A program made the translations under genes and the position numbers. Shown piece after piece: positions 16,786 through 22,935 of a stretch of DNA of 22,935 nt; positions within the stretch are counted from its first letter, which is position 1; every line of letters starts with the position of its first letter. Origin of the DNA: JAAURS01 sp031362245 (GTDB lineage Bacteria > Cyanobacteriota > Cyanobacteriia > Thermosynechococcales > Thermosynechococcaceae); NCBI GenBank assembly GCA_031362245.1, contig JANLSD010000338.1, positions 1 to 22,935 on the forward strand, read 5' to 3'. The notes under the pieces were generated by a model. That model was not told the DNA's origin, did no database searches, and was given only the letters and a program-made list of their open reading frames with translations.

Positions 16786-17883
16786 TCAGTGAATATAATC
16801 TCGGACAATTTCGGCAAACTGTTGGGTGCTGTCGGGCACTGAAAGACGCTTGGCCTGGGCTGCCATTTGATGCAAAGCCTGGGGCGATCGCATCAACGCC
16901 AGCACCCGATCCTGGAGCCGTTCCACCGTGATCTCTTTTTCACGGAACACCTCCGCCGCGCCACCGTCCACAAAATACTTGGCATTGTAATACTGATGGT
17001 CTTCCGCTGCAAAGGGGAAGGGGATCAGCAGGCTGGGGGTGCCCGTAATGGCCAGCTCCGTCATGGTGCCTGCACCGGAACGGCTAATGGCTAAGTTCGC
17101 CCGCTGCAATAGCCCTGCGGTGTTGTCGTAAAAGGGTTTTTCAATATAGTGGGGATGGATGAGGGTTTGGGCATCGGGGTCGCGATCTCCGGTCAAGTGC
17201 ACAATCCATAGGCCCGTTTGGAGCCAGAGGGGCGCGCACTGGCGCACGAGTTGATTGAGCTTTCTAGCGCCTTGACTGCCCCCCATTACAACCACGACAA
17301 ACGCCGTTTTGGGGATCTCGAGATCCAAAGGACTGACTTTTAAAAACCCATCCCGCACAGGCGTACCCACCACGAGGGTTTTGACGCCAGGTAGATAGGG
17401 TTGGGCTGCGGCAAAGCCCAGGGCAACCGCACTACACCAGCGGCTCAAAAACCGAGTCACTTTACCAGGAATGGCATTGGACTCGTGGAGCACACTGGGT
17501 AAACCGAGCGATCGCGCCGCCAAAATAGCGGGGGCGGCAATGTACCCCCCTGTGGTCACAACCCCTCGGAATTTCCCACGTTTTAGAAGCTGTCGGGTTT
17601 GCCAGAAGGACAGGATAAACTTGCCCAAAATTGCCAGGGTCTTGAGGTTGGGCTTACTCTGCAACCCCTGCACCGGAATAATGTGCATGGGATATTGTTT
17701 GGGCACAAGCTGGGTTTCCATGCGATCTCGCACCCCCAACCACTCAATTTCATAATGGGTTTTTGGGTAATGGGTGTCGGCTAAGTCTTGGGCCACGGCG
17801 ATCGCTGGAAAGAGGTGGCCTCCAGTACCGCTGGCGGCAACTAAAAGGCGAATGGGAGAAGGGGAAGCGTTGGAGGCGTTCAT
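16786..17883 (-). CDS. murG: UDP-GlcNAc:lipid I transferase MurG
   Basis: MurG adds GlcNAc to lipid I to give lipid II, the last cytoplasmic step of peptidoglycan precursor synthesis, at the inner face of the membrane. The 365-residue protein is full length. It shows VAASGTGGHLFPAIAVA (the GxGGH acceptor loop), TTGGYIAAPAILAA, HESNAIPGKVTRFLSR, VVMGGSQGARKLN (second glycine loop), and the donor-binding ISRSGAGTMTELAITGTPSL with PFPFAAEDHQYYNA. A TTG at 17892 would add three residues, but the ATG at 17883 is more likely. The ribosome site is weak. The gene is 16 bases from the thioredoxin stop on the other strand, so their ends converge tightly. It is divergent from the NTF2-like gene and minCDE. 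Confidence 0.96.
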   Translation of the reverse strand: MNASNASPSPIRLLVAASGTGGHLFPAIAVAQDLADTHYPKTHYEIEWLGVRDRMETQLVPKQYPMHIIPVQGLQSKPNLKTLAILGKFILSFWQTRQLLKRGKFRGVVTTGGYIAAPAILAARSLGLPSVLHESNAIPGKVTRFLSRWCSAVALGFAAAQPYLPGVKTLVVGTPVRDGFLKVSPLDLEIPKTAFVVVVMGGSQGARKLNQLVRQCAPLWLQTGLWIVHLTGDRDPDAQTLIHPHYIEKPFYDNTAGLLQRANLAISRSGAGTMTELAITGTPSLLIPFPFAAEDHQYYNAKYFVDGGAAEVFREKEITVERLQDRVLALMRSPQALHQMAAQAKRLSVPDSTQQFAEIVRDYIH

Positions 17884-18273
17884 AGTAAACAAAATGCACT
17901 CAGAGCACTGATTGTATCAGCGGATTTGACCTGATCTTGCCTAATAGGAATGCTAAGACCATAAGAACTGACTCCAAGGATTTAAATTTAATCAAATCGC
18001 CCCTTAGCCAAAACACCGTAATGGTTTAAGACAATGAAGTATGATTTTTTTTTAAGTCTTTGCTTTAGAATCTACATATCTAGGCCCAATTCAACTTTGC
18101 TGGGTAATTGTTAAGTCAAACCTACGCAATATTGCGATTAGATGTGCATCGGTTGCACAATGGCTCTGGGGTTTGATTCAAGATCTAGTGGTTATGGATG
18201 TGGCATGAACGTCAAGAAAATGTGGCAACGACAACAGCCTATCAACGCAGCTCAGGCGCTGAAGTACAGAAAT
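17884..18273. other. Divergent intergenic region between murG and the NTF2-like gene
   Basis: These 390 bases hold no gene I can support. A run of nine T lies near 18045, and ATTTAAAT occurs near 17983. Two neat palindromes follow, CGCAATATTGCG (18125-18136) and TGTGCA/TGCACA (18143-18159). TTGTTA (18108-18113) and TATTGC (18130-18135) are 16 bases apart and could form a weak rightward promoter overlapping the first palindrome. If the NTF2-like gene starts upstream of 18274, part of this stretch would be coding. Confidence 0.45.
18125..18159. promoter_or_regulatory. Paired palindromes, candidate operator or leader structure
   Basis: CGCAATATTGCG (18125-18136) is a perfect 12-base palindrome. 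Six bases later TGTGCA (18143-18148) and TGCACA (18154-18159) form a perfect 6-base stem with a 5-base loop. They lie 115-149 bases before the preferred start of the NTF2-like gene. The first overlaps a possible -10 element, as a repressor site would. No known regulator motif is matched with confidence. Confidence 0.4.
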
Positions 18274-19104
18274 ATGACCCAGTCTCTTAGAACGGTGGTC
18301 TGGGGTAGCGCAGCGATTGCGTTGAGTTTTGGCATTGGACTGCCCCAAGGCATTGCCGCCACACCACCCGCCCCAAACCCTGCACCCAGTGCCGCGCCAC
18401 CTGCTATCACCGCCACCCTAATACAATTGGATACTGTGGCAAGCCGCAAAGATCTAGACGCCACCATGCGGTTTTATAGCCCAACCTTTAGTCATGGCGA
18501 CGGCTTAGACTTCAAAACGCAGCAACAGGCTTTGAAAGCATTCTGGCAAGACACCAAATCCATTCAATATCAAACTCAAATTACGAGATGGAAAGCAGAA
18601 CCCCAAAATCGCTACACCCTAGAAACCACAACCACTCTGCGGGGTGTCCGCAAAGCTGTTGATCGTGACATGGATCTCACCTCCACCGTGCGATCGCGCT
18701 TAGTCATCAAAGACCAAAAAATTGTAACCCAAGAAATTTTATCTGAGCAAACCCGTCTGGTCTCAGGCGATAAGCCCCCTAGCGTTAGCTTAGTGCTGCC
18801 CGAGCAGGTGAATGTGGGCCAAACCTTTAGCTTTGATGCCGTGGTCAAAGAACCCCTTGGAGACGATTTATTGCTGGGTTCTGCCCTGGAAGAGTCCATT
18901 ACCCCAGTCCAGTATCTTCAGCCTTCCGTCATCACCCTAGAGCCACTAAGTGCAGGCGGTATCTTTAAGGTGGGTCAGGCTCCTCAACAACCCACACATA
19001 AATGGATTTCGGCGATTTTGGTAAAAAATGGCGGGATGACTATTGTCAGCCAACGCTTGAATGTGGTAAGACCCAATGGATCCACTACACCTACCCCTCG
19101 CTAA
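18274..19104 (+). CDS. Exported NTF2-like (SnoaL-type) protein
   Basis: This protein of about 276 residues opens with a signal peptide or anchor, RTVVWGSAAIALSFGIGLPQ, followed by a Pro/Ala linker (about residues 29-46). An NTF2-like domain follows: ITATLIQLDTVASRKDLDAT, then FYSPTFSHGDGLDFKTQQQA, typical of small alpha+beta barrel proteins that bind small ligands or act as protein modules. The remaining 120 residues form beta-rich sequence (SLVLPEQVNVGQTFSFDAVV) that looks like a second, Ig-like domain. Longer frames start at 18142 and 18205. The start at 18274 is chosen because it places the signal peptide at the N-terminus. Function is unknown; the location beside minC suggests an envelope role, by inference only. 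Confidence 0.72.
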   Translation: MTQSLRTVVWGSAAIALSFGIGLPQGIAATPPAPNPAPSAAPPAITATLIQLDTVASRKDLDATMRFYSPTFSHGDGLDFKTQQQALKAFWQDTKSIQYQTQITRWKAEPQNRYTLETTTTLRGVRKAVDRDMDLTSTVRSRLVIKDQKIVTQEILSEQTRLVSGDKPPSVSLVLPEQVNVGQTFSFDAVVKEPLGDDLLLGSALEESITPVQYLQPSVITLEPLSAGGIFKVGQAPQQPTHKWISAILVKNGGMTIVSQRLNVVRPNGSTTPTPR

Positions 19105-19126
19105 TGGTTTTATTGTTTTGGGTTGA

Positions 19127-19163
19127 ATGAATCCAATTCATGAAGTGGGGAGACGGGTCGTCT
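19127..19163. repeat. Two short inverted repeats before minC
   Basis: ATGAAT/ATTCAT (19127-19132 and 19136-19141) and AGACG/CGTCT (19151-19155 and 19159-19163) each have perfect arms and 3-base loops. They lie 52-88 bases before the minC start. They could end the upstream transcript or bind a regulator; neither has a T-run. Confidence 0.3.
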
Positions 19164-19214
19164 TCTTCCCATCTTGGCAGGCTTAGTGTTTCCTTTTGAT
19201 TCTTAGGATGGTTT

Positions 19215-20045
19215 ATGCAGCCTGATAGTGCACCCGCAACGTCTACGGCAGAAATAAAGGGTTCCCTCGCATCATCCCCTGCGGAGCGGGCCAATCAGAA
19301 TGGTCATATTTTTTTTCAGGCCGTTCAGGGGCTGTTGTATCTTCACCTGCCGCCTGCCAAGGTGATGACCGTAGAATGGTCCCATCTTTGGGAGCAGCTT
19401 CAGCAGCGTCTGGAGTCTAGTTCTAAAATTTGGCCGCCCAATACTGCTGTTTGCCTGATGGCCAATGATCGACTCCTGGATCTGCGCCAGTTAGAGCAGC
19501 TTGAAGCATCCCTGGCCGGAGCCAACCTGCACTTGAAACGGGTCGTTACCAGCCGGCGTCAAACGGCGATCGCCGCTGTCACTGCGGGACACTCCGTTGA
19601 ACAGCAGGCTCCCGCCCTACGGCTATCAGACGTAGGGTCAGTCAACTTTGCACCTGCCCCCATGGCGATTTCGACATTGGCAGAGCCTCTGTACCTAGAA
19701 ACCACACTGAGGTCAGGAACAGAGGTGCGTCATCCAGGGTCGGTGGTGGTGGTGGGAGACACAAATCCTGGCAGCACAATTATTGCGGATGGTAACATTT
19801 TGGTTTGGGGTCGCCTGCGGGGAATTGCCCACGCTGGGGCTAACGGCGATCATGGGTGCCAAATTATGGCATTGAACATGGAACCGACTCAGCTTCGCAT
19901 TGCAGACCAGGTTGCCCGTTCCCCTGAAAAAGCCCCAAATCAGGTTTTTCCAGAGGTGGCTTCCATTGGCCCAGAGGGGATTCAAATTTCACGAGCATCT
20001 GAGGTTCCTAAACGGGGGGGCACTTTGGGGCGAGATGCTGGATAA
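19215..20045 (+). CDS. minC: Septum site-determining protein MinC
   Basis: MinC blocks FtsZ polymerisation away from mid-cell when recruited to the membrane by MinD. The 276-residue protein has a variable N-terminal domain (about 30-115, containing FFQAVQGLLYLHLPPAKVMT) and a well-conserved beta-helix C-terminal domain (about 158-250). The latter includes LRSGTEVRHPGSVVVVGDTN, ADGNILVWGRLRGIAHAGAN and LRIADQVARSPE, which bind MinD and dimerise. The linker between the domains is Pro/Ala-rich. The ATG has AGGA at 19205-19208 at good spacing. minD follows after 81 bases on the same strand. The last 20 residues (ASEVPKRGGTLGRDAG) are not conserved in character. Confidence 0.93.
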   Translation: MQPDSAPATSTAEIKGSLASSPAERANQNGHIFFQAVQGLLYLHLPPAKVMTVEWSHLWEQLQQRLESSSKIWPPNTAVCLMANDRLLDLRQLEQLEASLAGANLHLKRVVTSRRQTAIAAVTAGHSVEQQAPALRLSDVGSVNFAPAPMAISTLAEPLYLETTLRSGTEVRHPGSVVVVGDTNPGSTIIADGNILVWGRLRGIAHAGANGDHGCQIMALNMEPTQLRIADQVARSPEKAPNQVFPEVASIGPEGIQISRASEVPKRGGTLGRDAG

Positions 20046-20126
20046 TGAGCCTAATCAGCGCGGGGTGATCGCCTCCTGTTTATAGACGACCGTCAGTCCT
20101 GAGAACAATTGAGTATTTAAAACAAT

Positions 20127-20930
20127 ATGGGTCGAATTATTGTCATTACCTCTGGAAAAGGGGGGGTTGGAAAAACAACCTGTACCGCTAACTTGGGTAC
20201 CGCCCTTGCACGCAATGGCCACTCCGTTGCGCTGATGGATGCAGACTTTGGGCTGCGAAATCTAGACTTGTTGCTAGGTCTCGAAAATCGGGTCGTTTAT
20301 ACCGCCCTCGAAGTGTTGGCAGGCCAGTGTCGCCTAGAACAGGCTCTGGTGCGCGATAAACGGCAAAATGACCTAGTGCTATTGCCCGCTGCCCAAAACC
20401 GCAATAAAGATGCCGTCACCCCAGAACAAATGAAGCAGTTGGCCTATGCGCTAACGAAAAAGTATGACTATGTGCTGATCGACTGCCCAGCCGGGATTGA
20501 AATGGGCTTTCAAAATGCGATCGCCGCTGCCGACGAGGCCATTGTGGTGACAACCCCTGAAATTTCTGCCGTTCGGGACGCAGATCGCGTGATTGGGCTA
20601 TTGGAAGCCAACCGGATCAAAAACGTGAGGCTGATCATTAACCGAATCCGTCCAGCGATGGTGAAAGCCAACGACATGATGTCCGTCAGTGATGTCCAAG
20701 AAATTCTGTCCGTGCCGCTGCTGGGCATTATCCCCGATGACGAGAAGGTGATTGTGGCCACCAACCGAGGCGAACCCCTGGTTTTGTCAGAGGATGAATC
20801 CTTGAGCAAAATGGCCCTCAACAACATTGTGCAGCGGATTGAAGGTAAAACCGTCCCCTTTTTAGACCTTAATGCTGCCTACGATACGTTTTTCTCAAAG
20901 GTTCGCCGTCTTTTTCAGTCCAAGTCTTAA
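20127..20930 (+). CDS. minD: Septum site-determining ATPase MinD
   Basis: MinD is the membrane-bound ATPase that carries MinC and oscillates under MinE control. The 267-residue protein shows the deviant Walker A TSGKGGVGKTT (Lys11 and Lys16), the DADFGLRNLDLLLGLENR signature (38-55), VLIDCPAGIEMG (Walker B), and the C-terminal amphipathic membrane-targeting helix YDTFFSKVRRLFQSKS. All family landmarks are present and the length is standard. It lies between minC (81 bases upstream) and minE (117 bases downstream), in the usual order. Confidence 0.98.
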   Translation: MGRIIVITSGKGGVGKTTCTANLGTALARNGHSVALMDADFGLRNLDLLLGLENRVVYTALEVLAGQCRLEQALVRDKRQNDLVLLPAAQNRNKDAVTPEQMKQLAYALTKKYDYVLIDCPAGIEMGFQNAIAAADEAIVVTTPEISAVRDADRVIGLLEANRIKNVRLIINRIRPAMVKANDMMSVSDVQEILSVPLLGIIPDDEKVIVATNRGEPLVLSEDESLSKMALNNIVQRIEGKTVPFLDLNAAYDTFFSKVRRLFQSKS

Positions 20931-20940
20931 AATTCTCTAA

Positions 20941-21004
20941 CGTTGTTCAACAATTTGTCCAACATTTGTTTAACAACGGTTTGCATTGTTGGTTTGTACT
21001 GTTG
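20941..21004. repeat. Repeat array in the minD-minE spacer
   Basis: Three copies of TTGTYYAACA start at 20943, 20955 and 20966, 12 and 11 bases apart, close to one DNA turn. The outer copies also form an inverted repeat: CGTTGTTCAACA (20941-20952) against TGTTTAACAACG (20967-20978), with one mismatch. Two related 12-mers follow, TTTGCATTGTTG (20980-20991) and TTTGTACTGTTG (20993-21004). The array lies inside the min operon, so it could be a protein-binding site, an internal promoter operator or an RNA hairpin that tunes MinE level. Confidence 0.6.
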
Positions 21005-21047
21005 ATCCGTAACGCCGTAAAAACTTGAAGCATTAAGTTGGAATCCT

Positions 21048-21350
21048 ATGATCAGCGAACTTATCGAAAGACTCTTTTCTGGGTCAGACCATACTAATAG
21101 TCGTGATCAGGTCAAGCGGCGTCTGAAATTTGTGCTGGCCCATGACCGTGCTGACCTCACCCCAGCCATGATGGAGTCTATGCGGCGAGACATTCTTGAA
21201 GTGGTGTCACGCTATGTCGAAATTGACATGGATAGTCTGAACGTATCCTTAGAGTCTGATCAGCGCACCACGGCCCTGATTGCCAACCTGCCTATTTTGC
21301 GGATTAAAAACGATCCGAGTGCCTTAGAGGATTTCGATTCTTTAGCGTAG
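21048..21350 (+). CDS. minE: Cell division topological specificity factor MinE
   Basis: MinE stimulates MinD ATPase and keeps the MinCD inhibitor away from mid-cell. The 100-residue protein has the N-terminal amphipathic membrane helix (ISELIERLFSG), the MinD-contact strand/helix RDQVKRRLKFVLAHDR (19-34), and the C-terminal dimer domain (TPAMMESMRRDILEVVSRYV with YVEIDMDSLNVSLE). Its length is slightly above the E. coli protein (88). It lies 117 bases after minD, a longer gap than minC-minD, filled by the repeat array. Confidence 0.96.
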   Translation: MISELIERLFSGSDHTNSRDQVKRRLKFVLAHDRADLTPAMMESMRRDILEVVSRYVEIDMDSLNVSLESDQRTTALIANLPILRIKNDPSALEDFDSLA

Positions 21351-21372
21351 TGAGATGGTTTGGGTTGACACA

Positions 21373-21406
21373 GTATTGACAATGCTTCATTCGGTTGCGT
21401 CAATAC
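21373..21406. repeat. Inverted repeat after minE
   Basis: GTATTGAC (21373-21380) and GTCAATAC (21399-21406) are perfect 8-base arms around an 18-base loop whose first AA and last TTG part-pair as well. It starts 23 bases after the minE stop and 145 bases before yvcK. It may be a terminator-like stem for min or an operator for yvcK; two TTGACA hexamers lie at 21365 and 21376. Confidence 0.45.
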
Positions 21407-21516
21407 AGATACTGAACAGCGGTAGCGCTCAGTGTCCCTAAAGTTCAATAACCTCTGTATACTGACGTTTGAAGAGATGATCTCCCAGGAAGACCGCTGT
21501 ATGACCGTTAACCATT

Positions 21517-22935
21517 ATGGTTTGGTTCAAGGCCGTTGTGAATAACGTCAACCCTAAGGTAGCGCGATATTTTTCGGGGCGCTTTGGGCAGTCTGTTAAG
21601 TGGCTTGCCCCCGGTTTGTCCGTTAAACGATGGCTATTACTCAGCGCAATTGGGGTTGTCCTAACCGTTTTAGGGTTTGCAATCTTAATCAAATTGACCC
21701 CCGTTTTCTATGTCATCCAGCTTTTGCAGCTTTTGCTTCAGGTGGTGACACAGTATGTCCCTGGACCCATGCGGGGCGTCATTGTGATTGGAACAGGGCT
21801 GCTGTTGGTGTGGTGGGGACAGTCTCGTACCCTTGGCTCCATTACAGAAGTGTTGATGCCCGATGGCAATAATGATGAGCTGGTGGATTTACTTTTAACC
21901 CATCGCCGCCTGAATCGAGGGGCAAAAATTGTGGCCATTGGGGGCGGCACAGGTTTATCAACGCTGCTGCGTGGGCTGAAGGAATATAGTTCCAAGATTA
22001 CAGCGGTGGTGACAGTGGCAGATGACGGCGGGTCTTCCGGTCGCCTCCGTCGGGAAATGGGGGGGCTGCCCCCAGGAGATATTCGCAACTGTTTGGCGGC
22101 CTTGGCGGATCAAGAAAAGCTGATTACGGAGCTGTTTCAGTATCGCTTTAGAACAGGGGATGGTCTGGCGGGCCACAGCTTTGGCAATTTGTTTCTGTCG
22201 GCAATGAGTGAAATAACGGATGGGTGGGAAGAGGCGATCGCCACCAGTTCCCAAGTCCTTGCCATTCGGGGTCAGGTACTACCCGCCACCCTCAGCGATG
22301 TGCGGCTGTGGGCAGAATTTGAAGATGGGCGACGGGTTGAGGGCGAATCTCAAATTAGTGCGGCGGGAGGCAAAATTGTCAAAATTGGCTGTACTCCAGC
22401 TCGTCCGCCTGCGTTGCCCAGTGTGTTAAAGGCGATCGCCGAGGCAGATTTCATCATTTTAGGTCCTGGGAGCCTCTACACTAGCGTGATTCCAAACCTG
22501 CTGGTGCCAGAGATTATTGCGGCGATCGCCCGTCGCAAAGACATTCCGCGCATTTATGTGTGCAACATCATGAGTCAGCCTGGAGAAACCACAGGGTATC
22601 GGGTGTCAGACCATATCAAGGCCATTGATGCTGCGGCAGGCCGGCGGTTATTTGATGCGGTGCTGGTGCAAAAGCAGCCGCCCTCCGCAGCCGCCCTCCA
22701 TCATTACTCCTACGAAAACTCACACCCCATTAAGACCGATCGCGATGAGCTAATGCGTCTCGGCTGTCGCGTAATTTTGGCAAATGTGATGGAAGAAGAT
22801 CCCAAAACCCATGTGGTGCGCCATAACTCAGAACGGTTGGCCCGTGTGTTAGTGCGTTGGTATGGTCGAGTGGAAGGGCTGATCGGCCCAGAAGAAGCGG
22901 CAGTCGTTGCACCGCCCAAGCGCAGGCCACGATCT
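21517..22935 (+). CDS. yvcK: YvcK/GlmR-like (CofD-fold) protein with membrane anchor, partial
   Basis: An open frame runs from an ATG at 21517 to the right edge, 473 residues without a stop. It has two N-terminal hydrophobic segments (about 40-60 and 87-100), then the UPF0052/YvcK fold: VAIGGGTGLSTLLRGLK (Gly142-Gly146 nucleotide loop), VADDGGSSGRLRREMGGLPP (168-187), GHSFGNLF (219-226), and LGPGSLYTSVIPNL (from 315). In Bacillus, YvcK (GlmR) binds UDP-GlcNAc and steers carbon toward the cell wall; the position after minCDE and near murG fits this. The in-frame TGA at 21502 bounds the start; a GTG at 21538 preceded by AAGG is an alternative. Few C-terminal residues should be missing. Confidence 0.88.
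   Translation, partial: MVWFKAVVNNVNPKVARYFSGRFGQSVKWLAPGLSVKRWLLLSAIGVVLTVLGFAILIKLTPVFYVIQLLQLLLQVVTQYVPGPMRGVIVIGTGLLLVWWGQSRTLGSITEVLMPDGNNDELVDLLLTHRRLNRGAKIVAIGGGTGLSTLLRGLKEYSSKITAVVTVADDGGSSGRLRREMGGLPPGDIRNCLAALADQEKLITELFQYRFRTGDGLAGHSFGNLFLSAMSEITDGWEEAIATSSQVLAIRGQVLPATLSDVRLWAEFEDGRRVEGESQISAAGGKIVKIGCTPARPPALPSVLKAIAEADFIILGPGSLYTSVIPNLLVPEIIAAIARRKDIPRIYVCNIMSQPGETTGYRVSDHIKAIDAAAGRRLFDAVLVQKQPPSAAALHHYSYENSHPIKTDRDELMRLGCRVILANVMEEDPKTHVVRHNSERLARVLVRWYGRVEGLIGPEEAAVVAPPKRRPRS

Noticed and set aside
18044..18054. Run of nine T between murG and the NTF2-like gene as a terminator
   Set aside because: No stem precedes it on the plus strand, and no gene ends nearby in that direction.
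857..22513. Many repeated GCGATCGC octamers, at first resembling a dispersed repeat array
   Set aside because: They are HIP1 sites, common across cyanobacterial genomes. Their spacing is irregular and gaps of 1-1.7 kb occur in ordinary genes too, so local absence was not used as evidence of transfer.

Overview
The window is chromosomal DNA from a cyanobacterium. The octamer GCGATCGC (the cyanobacterial HIP1 element) occurs about thirty times in 23 kb. The genes also fit: three tocopherol-pathway enzymes, a TxlA/HCF164-like thioredoxin, a minCDE set with a cyanobacterial-type MinC, and a membrane-anchored YvcK-like protein. I cannot name the genus. No tRNA, rRNA, CRISPR array, transposase or prophage gene was recognised.

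Left part (1-5424). A minus-strand gene with S1-type RNA-binding repeats is cut by the left edge. It is followed by a minus-strand MOSC-domain gene. A plus-strand group then begins: a GH63/MGH1-like glucosidase, the ergothioneine enzyme EgtD and a small DUF1622-type membrane protein. The gaps are only 34 and 32 bases, so they are probably one operon.

Middle left (5425-9202). An SDR oxidoreductase of the glucose-1-dehydrogenase type is followed by a GMC oxidoreductase with a four-cysteine cluster. The GMC gene is broken by one extra G in a run of eight. A palindromic repeat follows, then a conserved protein I cannot assign to a function.

Middle (9203-15948). A large GH57/DUF3536 glycoside hydrolase is followed 5 bases later by tocopherol cyclase. 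On the opposite strand lie gamma-tocopherol methyltransferase and homogentisate phytyltransferase, 15 bases apart. Three tocopherol steps therefore face each other. Between them sits an AT-rich island with one secreted YbjN-like protein and a long imperfect hairpin.

Right part (15949-22935). A membrane-anchored thioredoxin is followed by murG on the minus strand, a secreted NTF2-like protein, minC, minD, minE and the start of yvcK, which runs off the right edge. This is a cell-division and peptidoglycan neighbourhood. The minD-minE spacer carries regularly spaced TTGTYYAACA repeats.

No wholly new system is evident. The points most worth following are the G8 frameshift in the GMC gene, the pairing of EgtD with a glucosidase, the minD-minE repeat array, and the paired palindromes before the NTF2-like gene.
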